Source of the DNA: Wenyingzhuangia fucanilytica | GTDB lineage: Bacteria; Bacteroidota; Bacteroidia; Flavobacteriales; Flavobacteriaceae | Length of the DNA: 64,000 nt | Reading direction: 5' to 3' | Assembly (NCBI RefSeq): GCF_001697185.1 | Contig: NZ_CP014224.1 | Coordinates: 1,054,001 to 1,118,000, forward strand | Shown here: piece by piece, positions 26,708 through 35,867 of the stretch | How positions within the stretch are numbered: position 1 is the first letter of the stretch | How the letters are laid out: every line of letters starts with the position of its first letter | Made by a program: the position numbers and the translations under genes | The notes under the pieces: model-generated | Told to the model about the DNA's origin: nothing | Database searches by the model: none | What the model saw: the letters and a program-made list of their open reading frames with translations, nothing else

Positions 26708-27496
26708 ATGAATATTGATTACAAGACAAATATTAAAGTAGATTATGGTTTTGAGGTAAATAAATTACGTCCTGTCACGACATATTCAGAATATATTGAA
26801 AATTCAAAATGTGCAAATTCACACGCACATCCTAGAGCTCAACTTATATCATGTGATACAGGTATTATGGAAGTTGTTACAAAAAATAATATTTGGATAG
26901 TTAATTCTTTACAAAGTGTTTGGATTGCTAGTAATGAGGAACATCAAGTTTATTTTCCTAATAATGTAAAAGTTAAAACTGCTTTTATAGATAAATCTAA
27001 GTTAGAAAATTTACCAAAAGGTAGTTTTGCTTTTGAAACCTCAGATTTTTTAAAAAGTATCTTAGAAAAAATAATTTCCTTTTCTAATCCAAATATATTT
27101 ACACAACAACAAAATAGAATTATCGAAGTTTTTTTTGGTGAACTCTCTAATTTGCAACCAAGTAAAACTTTTTTACCAACCAGTCAAGACAAAAGAATAA
27201 AGACAGTATTAGATGCTCTAATGAGTGATTTATCAAATAAATATACCATTGAATATTATGCAAGTAAATCATCTGTTAGTCCAAGAACTTTATCTAGGTT
27301 GTTTAATAAAGAACTGGGAATGAGTTTTGGAGACTGGAAAATGCGATTAAAATTAATGGAAGCGGTTAAACAGTTAGGAGAAAATAAGAGTGTAAAAGAA
27401 ATTGCGTTTGATTTAGGATATGAAAACGTGAGTTCATTTATAGTTACTTTTAAAAAACATTTTGGAAAAACACCGACAAATTACTTAATAAAATAA
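26708..27496 (+). CDS. AraC-family transcriptional regulator
   Basis: A 262-residue regulator with a cupin-like N-terminal sensing domain (SHAHPRAQLIS, about 40-50) and a C-terminal double helix-turn-helix (about 165-262; YASKSSVSPRTLSRLF and the second HTH ending KKHFGKTPTNYL). The start is taken at 26708; the longer frame from 26588 would read back through the promoter into the divergent methyltransferase. Target genes are unknown; the divergent methyltransferase is the nearest candidate. Confidence 0.88.
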   Translation: MNIDYKTNIKVDYGFEVNKLRPVTTYSEYIENSKCANSHAHPRAQLISCDTGIMEVVTKNNIWIVNSLQSVWIASNEEHQVYFPNNVKVKTAFIDKSKLENLPKGSFAFETSDFLKSILEKIISFSNPNIFTQQQNRIIEVFFGELSNLQPSKTFLPTSQDKRIKTVLDALMSDLSNKYTIEYYASKSSVSPRTLSRLFNKELGMSFGDWKMRLKLMEAVKQLGENKSVKEIAFDLGYENVSSFIVTFKKHFGKTPTNYLIK

Positions 27497-27808
27497 GTAC
27501 GAAAACTCAATAACGGCTATATTTCTTGGAGTTTTGTATTTATTAAGTAGCCCATTCTTGTTGTACTAAAGCTTCGGGATGGTTTTGTTAAATCAAAGAA
27601 ATAAAAAACTTCAGCCTAGTTGTTTGTTTTTAAATCTAGCCGATTTTGGTACAGTACAAAATCTAGCCGAATCTGATAATAATAATTTAAGAGGGAGCTT
27701 TTAGTACAATGAAAAATTAAAATGAATAAAGTGATTTTTATGAATAGAGTTCTGTAATTGTTTCAATTTTGTAATACCAATCACAAAATTTCATAACTTT
27801 GTAACATC
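27497..27808. other. 312-bp intergenic region with short direct repeats
   Basis: No convincing gene is visible. A weak hairpin (27502-27536) follows the AraC stop. Two copies of AAATCTAGCCGA occur at 27632-27643 and 27659-27670, 27 bp apart. On the minus strand near 27545-27590 there is a short open stretch that looks like the end of a protein (NHPEALVQQEWAT then stop), which could be a gene remnant. The right end holds the promoter for the copper operon. Confidence 0.4.
27794..27801 (+). promoter_or_regulatory. -7 box of the copper efflux operon
   Basis: TAACTTTG matches TAnnTTTG and is preceded by a TTG at 27769-27771, 22 bases before the box and close to the expected -33 position. It lies 7 bases before the ATG at 27809. 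Confidence 0.55.
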
Positions 27809-28219
27809 ATGAAAAATAGTTTTCACAAATACATGGCCGTTGTTTTAGCCTTTATTGTAGTTTTTTCTACAGTATCGGTTACGCTAACCATGCATTTTTG
27901 TGGAGAAAAAATTTCAGCAGTTACGGTGTTGCAAAATGTAAAACAATGTTGTAGTGATGTTCAAAATTCGGAAGGAATTACTCAGATCACAAAAAAAACT
28001 TGTTGTTCTGACGTAAAAATCACCAAAGATTCACAAACAGAAATTCAGACACAAAACACTACGTTGAGTTTACACCAAAAAGTATTTTTTACGTCTTTTG
28101 TAACTGCATATTTATCCTTGTTTAAAAATCAAAACAAACAAGATTTTACTTTTTTAGATTATTCGCCACCTCTGGTTGTAAAACCTATTTACAAGCTAGA
28201 TGAGGTTTACCTTATTTGA
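27809..28219 (+). CDS. HYC_CC_PP-type cysteine-rich protein
   Basis: A 136-residue protein with an N-terminal membrane or signal segment (about 9-29), then a cysteine pattern: HFC near residue 30, CC at about 47-48 and 65-66, and a PP pair near 118. This pattern is that of the HYC_CC_PP family, found beside metal efflux genes in Bacteroidota; a metal-binding envelope role is likely but unproven. Here the first motif is HFC rather than HYC. It is the first gene of the copper/heavy-metal operon. Confidence 0.78.
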   Translation: MKNSFHKYMAVVLAFIVVFSTVSVTLTMHFCGEKISAVTVLQNVKQCCSDVQNSEGITQITKKTCCSDVKITKDSQTEIQTQNTTLSLHQKVFFTSFVTAYLSLFKNQNKQDFTFLDYSPPLVVKPIYKLDEVYLI

Positions 28220-28325
28220 TTTTTTATTTTTTAGAAGTTTTAATCTTTGCCTTTTTTATTAAAGGTTAAGGATGATTTATTGGTGCGCTTTGCACTTATT
28301 TCTAACATAATAAAATCAAAAAATC

Positions 28326-31300
28326 ATGCTGAATAAAAGCATCAAATTTTTAATTGAAAACAAGTTGGTAGCTGTACTATTGTTACTTGTTTTTGTGGGT
28401 TGGGGAATTACAAATGCTCCTTTTGGTTGGGATACCAAAATTTTACCTAGCAACCCTGTGGCAGTTGATGCCATTCCAGATATTGGAGAAAATCAACAAA
28501 TAGTTTTTACCCAATGGAACGGAAGATCTCCTCAAGATATAGAAGATCAAATTACGTATCCTTTAACTACTTCTTTAATGGGAATTCCTGGAGTAAAAAC
28601 CATTCGTAGTTCCTCTATGTTTGGCTTTTCTAGTATTTACATCATTTTTGAAGAAGATGTAGAATTTTATTGGAGCAGAAGTAGAATTTTAGAAAAATTA
28701 AACTCTTTACCAAGCGGATTATTACCCGCTGAAGTAAAACCCGCTTTAGGCCCAGATGCTACTGGTTTAGGTCAAGTGTTTTGGTATACTTTAGAAGGTA
28801 GAGACCAGGATGGAAATGTAACAGGCGGATGGAATTTACAAGAACTGCGCAGCACACAAGATTATTACGTAAAATATGCTTTGTCATCGGCAAGTGGTGT
28901 TTCAGAAGTGGCTTCTATTGGTGGTTATGTACAAGAATATCAAATTGATGTACAACCAGAATTGTTAAGACAATACAATATCAATTTACAGGCCGTGGTA
29001 AAAGCGGTTAAGCAAAGTAATAAAGAGATTGGAGCACAAACTTTAGAAATTAATAAAGTAGAGTATTTGGTTCGTGGTTTGGGGTACGTAAAATCTATTA
29101 GTGATATAGAAAATGCAGTGGTGACTTCTAAAGATTTTAAATCTATTAGAGTAAAAGACATTGCTAAAGTTCATTTAGGTCCGGCTGCTCGTAGAGGAAT
29201 TTTAGACAAAGAAGGAGCAGAGGTTGTTGGGGGAGTTGTTACTGCTCGTTATGGGGCCAATCCGCTAGAGGTGATTAATAATACCAAAGAAAAAATTAAA
29301 GAAATCAGCAAAGGGTTGCCATCAAAAGTGTTAAAAGATGGAAGAACTTCTCAGTTAACTATTGTGCCTTTTTATGATCGATCTGAATTAATTCAGGAAA
29401 CTTTAGGAACGTTAAACGAAGCGTTGACTTTAGAAATTTTAATTACCATTCTGGTAATTGTGGTTATGGTAAATAATTTAAGAGCCTCTGTGTTAATTTC
29501 TGGATTGCTACCCGTGGCGGTATTAATGGTTTTTATAGCTATGAAATTCTTTGGTGTTGATGCCAATATTGTGGCTTTATCTGGAATTGCCATTGCCATT
29601 GGAACCATGGTTGATGTTGGGGTAATTTTATCAGAAAATATTATTAGACATATTGATGAGGAAAGAGATAAAAGTGAAAACCGACCATCGACCATCGACC
29701 ATCGAAAACTATCTATCAACACGATTGTTTACAACGCTACTACAGAAGTTTCAGGAGCTATTGTTACGGCAGTGTTAACCACCATTATTAGTTTTGTCCC
29801 TGTTTTTACCATGATTGGTGCCGAAGGAAAACTGTTTAGACCTTTGGCCTTTACCAAAACCTTTGCACTTACGGCATCGTTAATAGTGGCTTTGTTTTTA
29901 ATTCCTCCATTTGCTGCTTATTTATTTAAGAAAACAGAAATTAAAAAGAATCTACAAAAAGGTATCCAGTTTTTGCTGTTTATTATTGGTTTTGTAGGTG
30001 TTGTTTATGGAACTTATTTAGGATTTGCATTGATGGCATTTGCTATTATTACTTTGTTGAATTTGTTTAATAAACTATCAAACAACTTAGTTAGTAAATT
30101 ACATCTTTATATCATCAGCATTACCATTGTGGTTTTGTTAACTGAGTTTTGGAGACCTTTGGGAGTTAATAAAAATTTGTTTTTAAACTTTCTTTTTGTA
30201 GCCATTATTTGTTTTGGAATTTTAGGTGTTTTTGCCTTATTAAGAAAATATTATAGCACAATTTTGGCTTGGGCTTTATCTCACAAACTCTTGTTTTTAA
30301 GTATTCCTACCACCATTGTTATTTGTGGTTTCATCATTATGAAAAACACGGGTAAAGAGTTTATGCCATCTTTAAACGAGGGTTCTTTTTTATTAATGCC
30401 AACTTCTATGCCGCATGCAGGTATTGAAGAAAATAAGCGAGTATTACAGCAATTAGACATGGCTGTAGCCAATATTCCTGAAATTGAAACTGTGGTTGGT
30501 AAAGCGGGTAGAACAGAATCTTCTTTAGATCTAGCTCCTTTGTCTATGTACGAGAATATTATTCAATATAAAACCGAATATCAGCTAAATCATCAAGGGA
30601 AACGTCAAAAATATAAAGTTGATGAAAATGGATTTTTTGTATTAAAAAATGGAGGTTTGGCTACTGATGGAAGTGATAAGTTTAAAGAAGTCCATCAATC
30701 AAAATATGCATCTTTTGTTGATGAAAATGAATTGATTCCTGATGAAGATGGTGATTATTATAGAAATTGGAGAACACAAATTACTTCTCCTGATGATATT
30801 TGGAATGAAATTGTACAAGCAACCCAATTACCAGGAATTACATCGGCTCCCAAATTACAACCTATAGAAACTCGTTTGGTCATGTTGCAAACAGGAATGA
30901 GAGCTCCTATGGGAATTAAAGTAAAAGGGAATAGTTTACAAGAAATTCAAGCTTTTGGAGAGCAATTAGAAACTATTTTAAAAGAGTCAGAAGGAGTAAA
31001 AAAAGAGGCTGTTTTTGCGGATAGAATTGTGGGGAAACCTTATTTGTTGATAAATATTGACAGAGAAAAAATTGCCCGATATGGTGTAACAATAGATCAG
31101 GTTCAAGAAATATTACAAGTGGCTGTTGGCGGAATGGAAATTACGCAAACCGTAGAAGGTAGAGAGCGTTATGGAGTTAGGGTTAGGTATCCTAGAGAAT
31201 TAAGATCTCATCCTGAAGATTTAAAAAATATTTACATTCCAATAGAGAACGGAAAACCAGTTCCGTTAAGCCAATTGGCAAGCATAAAATATGAACAAGG

Positions 31301-32102
31301 ACCACAAGTAATTAAAAGTGAAGATACTTTTTTAGTGGGGTATGTATTGTTTGATAAACAAAACGGATTTGCAGAAACCAATGTGGTAGAAAATGCACAA
31401 CGTTTAATTCAACAAAAAATAGACTCAGGTACTTTAACCGTTCCTAAAGGAATGAGCTATCAGTTTACAGGAACGTATGAGAATCAGTTAAGAGCAGAAA
31501 AAACCTTGTCTTTTGTAGTACCATTGGCTTTGTTTATTATTTTCTTGATTCTGTATTTTCAGTTCAAATCTGTAGCTACGTCCTTTATGGTGTTTACAGG
31601 TATTTCGGTAGCTTTTGCAGGTGGTTTTATTATGTTGTGGTTGTATGGTCAAGATTGGTTTTTAAACTTCAATTTTTTTGGAGAAAACATTCGTGATTTG
31701 TTCAACATGAAAACCATCAATTTAAGTGTGGCTGTTTGGGTAGGATTTATTGCTCTGTTTGGAATTGCTACCGATGATGGGGTGGTAATGGCCACGTATT
31801 TAACCCAAACTTTTGATAAAAATAAACCGACAACGATTAAAGAAATTCGAGAGTCGGCAATGTTTGCAGCAGAAAAAAGAATTAGACCTTGTTTAATGAC
31901 TACTGTTACCACTGTTTTGGCTCTGTTACCAGTGTTGACTTCTACAGGACGAGGAAGCGATATTATGATTCCCATGGCAATTCCAAGTTTTGGAGGAATG
32001 GTTATAGACATTACCTCTTATTTTATAGTTCCTGTATTGTTTAGCTGGAGGAAAGAAGTTCAGTTGAAGAATGGAAAACTAAAAGTGAAAAATCAGCGAT
32101 AA
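28326..32102 (+). CDS. cusA: CusA/CzcA-family heavy-metal efflux RND pump
   Basis: A 1258-residue inner-membrane RND proton antiporter of the heavy-metal group. It has an N-terminal TM1, two periplasmic loops, the IAIGTMVDVGVILSENI block of TM4, an extended hydrophobic region (about 540-650) found in flavobacterial homologues, and the second TM bundle with IALFGIATDDGVVMATYL. The export substrate is probably Cu(I) or another soft metal, given the HMA-domain partners. A short stretch (residues about 453-462, RPSTIDHRK) is encoded by a 7-bp tandem repeat at 29682-29705 and looks inserted into the cytoplasmic loop after TM4. Confidence 0.93.
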   Translation: MLNKSIKFLIENKLVAVLLLLVFVGWGITNAPFGWDTKILPSNPVAVDAIPDIGENQQIVFTQWNGRSPQDIEDQITYPLTTSLMGIPGVKTIRSSSMFGFSSIYIIFEEDVEFYWSRSRILEKLNSLPSGLLPAEVKPALGPDATGLGQVFWYTLEGRDQDGNVTGGWNLQELRSTQDYYVKYALSSASGVSEVASIGGYVQEYQIDVQPELLRQYNINLQAVVKAVKQSNKEIGAQTLEINKVEYLVRGLGYVKSISDIENAVVTSKDFKSIRVKDIAKVHLGPAARRGILDKEGAEVVGGVVTARYGANPLEVINNTKEKIKEISKGLPSKVLKDGRTSQLTIVPFYDRSELIQETLGTLNEALTLEILITILVIVVMVNNLRASVLISGLLPVAVLMVFIAMKFFGVDANIVALSGIAIAIGTMVDVGVILSENIIRHIDEERDKSENRPSTIDHRKLSINTIVYNATTEVSGAIVTAVLTTIISFVPVFTMIGAEGKLFRPLAFTKTFALTASLIVALFLIPPFAAYLFKKTEIKKNLQKGIQFLLFIIGFVGVVYGTYLGFALMAFAIITLLNLFNKLSNNLVSKLHLYIISITIVVLLTEFWRPLGVNKNLFLNFLFVAIICFGILGVFALLRKYYSTILAWALSHKLLFLSIPTTIVICGFIIMKNTGKEFMPSLNEGSFLLMPTSMPHAGIEENKRVLQQLDMAVANIPEIETVVGKAGRTESSLDLAPLSMYENIIQYKTEYQLNHQGKRQKYKVDENGFFVLKNGGLATDGSDKFKEVHQSKYASFVDENELIPDEDGDYYRNWRTQITSPDDIWNEIVQATQLPGITSAPKLQPIETRLVMLQTGMRAPMGIKVKGNSLQEIQAFGEQLETILKESEGVKKEAVFADRIVGKPYLLINIDREKIARYGVTIDQVQEILQVAVGGMEITQTVEGRERYGVRVRYPRELRSHPEDLKNIYIPIENGKPVPLSQLASIKYEQGPQVIKSEDTFLVGYVLFDKQNGFAETNVVENAQRLIQQKIDSGTLTVPKGMSYQFTGTYENQLRAEKTLSFVVPLALFIIFLILYFQFKSVATSFMVFTGISVAFAGGFIMLWLYGQDWFLNFNFFGENIRDLFNMKTINLSVAVWVGFIALFGIATDDGVVMATYLTQTFDKNKPTTIKEIRESAMFAAEKRIRPCLMTTVTTVLALLPVLTSTGRGSDIMIPMAIPSFGGMVIDITSYFIVPVLFSWRKEVQLKNGKLKVKNQR
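29682..29705 (+). repeat. 7-bp tandem repeat (CGACCAT)x3 inside cusA
   Basis: Three exact copies of CGACCAT (29682-29702) plus CGA lie in frame in the cytoplasmic loop after TM4. Since 7 is not a multiple of 3, gain or loss of one unit would shift the cusA frame. The heptad length matches the spacers of the his operon. Confidence 0.8.
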
Positions 32103-32112
32103 ATTTTGAGTT

Positions 32113-32157
32113 TATAATACCGAGTTTCGATGATCGATTATCGAAATTCGAATAATA
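32113..32157 (+). repeat. hairpin repeat between cusA and the tolC-like gene
   Basis: The gap contains CGAGTTTCGAT and, after GATCGATT, its near reverse complement ATCGAAATTCG, so it folds into a hairpin of about 11 bp. The CGAT-rich words recall the heptad in cusA. There is no T tract, so it does not look like a terminator. Confidence 0.55.
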
Positions 32158-32171
32158 AAAATGATAAAAGA

Positions 32172-33425
32172 ATGAAAAAAATAAAATACATAAAGGATTT
32201 AAAAATTAAGTATTTGTCACTTTTTACTTTATGTTTTACACTATTCACTATTCCCTTAGCCACTGCTCAAAACATAGAATCTTATGTTTCAGAAGCTTTA
32301 GAGAACAATCCAACCATTAAAAGGTTTGAGTGGAAGCACAAGTTGATGCAAGAAAAAACAAATGAAGTGGATAATATTCCAAACACTGAATTTGGACTAG
32401 GGTATTTTGTAAGCAAGCCAGAAACAAGAGTAGGAGCACAAGACTTTAAAGTGTCTGTAAAACAAATGTTTCCTTGGTTTGGAACCATAACTTCTAGAGA
32501 AAATTATGCAAATGCTGTAGCAGAAGTATCTTATGAAGATATTGCCATTGCACAAAGAAAATTGGTTTCAGACGTACATCAATCTTATTACAGCTTATAC
32601 ACTTTAAAAGAGCAAAATAAAATTATTGATGAAAATTTAGCTCTCTTAAAAGTATACGAAACCATGGCTTTGGCTTCTGTAGAATCTGGCAAAGCAACTG
32701 CAGTACAAGTGTTAAGAATTCAGATGAGAGAAAATGAATTGATAGCTTTAAAACAAGAGTTGTTGGAAACATATCAATCTGAAAAAACGGCATTTTCAAA
32801 ATTGTTAAATAGAAATAGTTCCGATGGAATTACTGTAGTAGATACTCTAAAAATTCCAAAACAAGAGCATGTGGTTTTGGATTCATTAAATATTCATCCT
32901 GAGTTAATTAAGTTTGATAAGTTATATGCCTCGGTAGAAAAATCAGAATTGCTAAATCAAAAAAACAAAGCACCTATGCTTGGTATTGGTTTGGATTATA
33001 TATCGGTTACAGAAAGACCTAATATGACTTTGGCTGATAATGGTAAAGATATTTTAATGCCTATGGTAACGTTGTCTATTCCCATTTTTAATAAAAAATA
33101 CAGTTCTAAAACCAAACAAAATCAATTGGCACAAAAAGAGATTGTATCACAGAAAAGAGAGAGACAAAATAAGTTAGAGACTTTATTAAGCAAGGCGGTG
33201 CATCAAAAAACATCTGCTAAAAAAAGTTACGATTTACAGTTACAAAATATTATCAAAACAAAAAATGCAGAAGAAATTCTCATCAAAAAATATGAGACAG
33301 AAAATATAGATTTTTATGAAGTATTAGAACTACAACAGTTGCAGTTAAAATTTCAAATGAATCAGATCGCAGCTTTAAAAAAATACTTTATGGCAGAAAC
33401 AGTTATTAATTATTTAAGTAAGTAA
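32172..33425 (+). CDS. TolC-family outer-membrane efflux protein (CusC-like)
   Basis: The outer-membrane channel of the RND system: 417 residues, signal peptide (1 to about 33, ending PLATAQ), then two OEP repeats rich in long helices (FDKLYASVEKSELLNQKNKAPM; a coiled-coil stretch near residues 300-350). ATG 32172 is chosen because it gives a signal peptide; a frame from 32130 translates the hairpin spacer. Cotranscribed between cusA and the HMA-membrane gene (2-base gap). Confidence 0.9.
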   Translation: MKKIKYIKDLKIKYLSLFTLCFTLFTIPLATAQNIESYVSEALENNPTIKRFEWKHKLMQEKTNEVDNIPNTEFGLGYFVSKPETRVGAQDFKVSVKQMFPWFGTITSRENYANAVAEVSYEDIAIAQRKLVSDVHQSYYSLYTLKEQNKIIDENLALLKVYETMALASVESGKATAVQVLRIQMRENELIALKQELLETYQSEKTAFSKLLNRNSSDGITVVDTLKIPKQEHVVLDSLNIHPELIKFDKLYASVEKSELLNQKNKAPMLGIGLDYISVTERPNMTLADNGKDILMPMVTLSIPIFNKKYSSKTKQNQLAQKEIVSQKRERQNKLETLLSKAVHQKTSAKKSYDLQLQNIIKTKNAEEILIKKYETENIDFYEVLELQQLQLKFQMNQIAALKKYFMAETVINYLSK

Positions 33426-33427
33426 AA

Positions 33428-34141
33428 ATGAAAAAAACATATAATATAAAAGGTATGACTTGTAACGGATGTGTAGCAAGTGTAGAAGAAAAAATAAGCA
33501 ATATTGATGGAGTTAAGAGCGTAAAAGCGAATTTGGAAAAAGGAGAATTGGAAATAGATTCAGAAAAGCTTTTTTCTGTAACGGCATTAAAAAATGTGCT
33601 TCCAGATAAATATGCTATTACAGAAAAAGAAAGCATACACACAGAAACTATTAGTTTTACTGAGCAAAAAAGCAAATGGCAACAGTTAAAACCATTGTTT
33701 TTAATTCTGTTTTACATTGCTGTGGCAAGTAATTTAATGGAGTATAAAAATTGGGAGTTTAAAAATGTAATGCTAAACTATATGGGGCTTTTTTATATAG
33801 TGTTTAGTTTTTTTAAGTTTTTAGATTTAAAAGGATTTCCAGACTCTTTTAAAATGTACGATCCTATTGCCAAAAGGATTGGAGTTTATGGTTGGGTGTA
33901 TCCTTTTATAGAAACCGCTTTAGGATTGTTGTTTTTATTTAGGGTGGAAATTCCTTTAGCGCTTGTTGTAACACTCGTTATTTTAGGTGCTACCACCTAT
34001 GGAGTGGTAAAAACATTGTTAGATAAAAAAGCCATAAAATGTGCTTGTTTAGGTACAGCTTTAAATTTACCAATGACAGAAGCCACTTTTATAGAAAATA
34101 CAATTATGATTATGATGGCATTGACGATGCTATTTATTTAA
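33428..34141 (+). CDS. HMA domain fused to a MauE/DoxX-like membrane domain
   Basis: A 237-residue protein. Residues 1-66 are a heavy-metal-associated domain with GMTCNGC (Cys12 and Cys15). From about 88 there are four predicted membrane helices of the MauE/DoxX redox-associated type, with a CAC motif near 203-205 (IKCACLG). The layout suggests that it receives metal in the cytosol, or in the periplasm depending on topology, and passes it through the membrane or to the pump; this is inference. It lies 2 bases after tolC and 10 before cusB. Confidence 0.82.
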   Translation: MKKTYNIKGMTCNGCVASVEEKISNIDGVKSVKANLEKGELEIDSEKLFSVTALKNVLPDKYAITEKESIHTETISFTEQKSKWQQLKPLFLILFYIAVASNLMEYKNWEFKNVMLNYMGLFYIVFSFFKFLDLKGFPDSFKMYDPIAKRIGVYGWVYPFIETALGLLFLFRVEIPLALVVTLVILGATTYGVVKTLLDKKAIKCACLGTALNLPMTEATFIENTIMIMMALTMLFI

Positions 34142-34151
34142 AATTTTAACA

Positions 34152-35420
34152 ATGAAAAAATATAGTATATACATAGTAATTCTTGTTATAGGAGTTTTGT
34201 TAGGTTGGCTGTTGTTCGGTCATTCTAATACAACCGAAAAGCACGAACACGGTTCAGAAGAAAAGGAGATGGAAAATCAAATGTGGACTTGTTCCATGCA
34301 TCCTAATATCATGAAAACTGAACCTGGAGATTGTCCTATTTGTGGAATGGATTTAATTCCCACAACCATGAGTAAAGAAGAGGTAAATCCGAACCAATTT
34401 CAATTAACAAAAAATGCCATGGCTTTGGCAGCTATAGAAACTACTGTAGTGGAAAATAGTGAATCAGGGAATCAAGATATCGTGTTATCTGGATTGATTT
34501 CGGAAAATCAAGATAAAACCTCTACTCAATCTGCTCATTTTGATGGTCGTGTAGAAAAACTCTATGTTACTTCTTTAGGACAAGTAGTTAAAAAAGGTCA
34601 GCCAGTGGCAGAAGTATATGCTCCAGAGTTGATTACTGCTCAACAAGAATTAATTATTGCTGCTAAAACCAAGAACACGCAACCAGCGTTGTACAATGCT
34701 GTGAGAAATAAATTTAAAAATTGGTACATCCACGAGCATCAATTAGATGAAATTGAGAAAACAGGTAAGGTAAAAACTAATATGTTGATTTATGCACATG
34801 TAGCAGGAACAGTTACCGATATTTTGGTGGATTTAGGAGCACATATTATGATGGGAAAACCTATTTTAAAAGTAGCAGATTTAAGCACGGTTTGGGCAAA
34901 TTTTGATGTGTATGAAAATCAATTATCTCTGTTTAAAGTTGGCCAAGAAATTGAAGTGGTTATTCCATCAAATCAACAAAAAACAATGAAAGGAAAAGTA
35001 AGTTTTATAGATCCTGTTTTAAATGAGCAAACAAGAACGGTAAGTTTAAGAGTGGTGTTAAATAATAAAAATAAGACACTAAAACCTGGAATGTTTGCAG
35101 AGGGGAAAATTAAAAATAAAACAGAAGTTTCTAATCAAATTCAGATACCAGAGACTTCGGTTTTATGGACAGGAAAAAGATCTGTAGTCTATGTAAAGGT
35201 AAACAAAGAGCAACCTACTTTTGAATTAAGAGAAGTGACTTTAGGTAACAAAATTGGGAATAATTATATTGTTTTATACGGATTAAAAAATGGAGAAGAA
35301 ATTGTAACCCAAGGAACTTTTACTGTTGATGCGGCAGCACAATTACAAGGAAAAAAATCGATGATGAACACTGATAAAAGTAAATCTTCGGACATGCAAG
35401 GAATGCATATGAATCATTAA
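34152..35420 (+). CDS. cusB: CusB-type periplasmic adaptor of the metal efflux RND system
   Basis: A 422-residue membrane-fusion protein with an N-terminal anchor (about 5-22), a small heavy-metal-binding domain (about 44-67, TCSMHPNIMKTEPGDCPICG) with its Cys and Met/His ligands, lipoyl/barrel-sandwich and beta-barrel regions, and a His/Met-rich tail (MQGMHMNH). The adaptor bridges CusA and the TolC-like channel and probably takes up periplasmic Cu/Ag. Confidence 0.92.
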   Translation: MKKYSIYIVILVIGVLLGWLLFGHSNTTEKHEHGSEEKEMENQMWTCSMHPNIMKTEPGDCPICGMDLIPTTMSKEEVNPNQFQLTKNAMALAAIETTVVENSESGNQDIVLSGLISENQDKTSTQSAHFDGRVEKLYVTSLGQVVKKGQPVAEVYAPELITAQQELIIAAKTKNTQPALYNAVRNKFKNWYIHEHQLDEIEKTGKVKTNMLIYAHVAGTVTDILVDLGAHIMMGKPILKVADLSTVWANFDVYENQLSLFKVGQEIEVVIPSNQQKTMKGKVSFIDPVLNEQTRTVSLRVVLNNKNKTLKPGMFAEGKIKNKTEVSNQIQIPETSVLWTGKRSVVYVKVNKEQPTFELREVTLGNKIGNNYIVLYGLKNGEEIVTQGTFTVDAAAQLQGKKSMMNTDKSKSSDMQGMHMNH

Positions 35421-35446
35421 TAATAAATAACATAAATAATAGTAAA

Positions 35447-35827
35447 ATGAGAAAATTAGTTTTAAGTGCCTTATTTATAGGCTTGATGACAGTAGTGAGT
35501 TGTGGAAACAAATCAGAAAAAAAAGAAGTTGTAGTGAGTGAAAATACAACAAGTATGAATGTTGGAGTACGTGGAAATTGTGCCATGTGTAAACACACTA
35601 TAGAAACAGCAGCTAAAGATGTAGAGGGAGTAGTAGCGGCCAATTGGAGCGTAGAAAAGAAAAAGATTGAAGTGAGTTATGATAACACGAAAACCAACCA
35701 AGTCGCTATTGAAAAAGCCATTGCAGCATCTGGTTACGATACAGAAAATGTAGCGAGTAACGAAGCTTCTTATAGCGAGTTACCAGGTTGTTGCCAATAC
35801 GACCACAGTATGGAAATGAATCAATAA
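35447..35827 (+). CDS. HMA-domain lipoprotein
   Basis: A 126-residue lipoprotein: signal peptide with lipobox VVSC (Cys19), then a heavy-metal-associated domain whose metal motif is CAMC (Cys45, Cys48), and a Cys/His/Met-rich tail (GCCQYDHSMEMN). It is probably a periplasmic metal chaperone for the Cus pump. It is the last gene of the copper operon, followed by a strong bidirectional terminator. Confidence 0.85.
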   Translation: MRKLVLSALFIGLMTVVSCGNKSEKKEVVVSENTTSMNVGVRGNCAMCKHTIETAAKDVEGVVAANWSVEKKKIEVSYDNTKTNQVAIEKAIAASGYDTENVASNEASYSELPGCCQYDHSMEMNQ

Positions 35828-35828
35828 T

Positions 35829-35867
35829 AAAAAAGGCGATATCTACTTTAGATATCGCCTTTTTTTA
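35829..35867. terminator. bidirectional terminator between copper and iron operons
   Basis: A perfect 17-bp stem (35829-35845 with 35849-35865) with A and T runs on either flank, so it works on both strands. It separates the convergent copper and PepSY genes. Confidence 0.93.

Noticed and set aside
31649-32011. Minus-strand frame of 120 codons opposite cusA
   Set aside because: It is an antisense shadow of the last membrane bundle of cusA.
28326-32102. cusA as two genes or a frameshifted gene because of its 1258-residue length
   Set aside because: The frame is continuous and long homologues with the additional hydrophobic region are known in flavobacteria.
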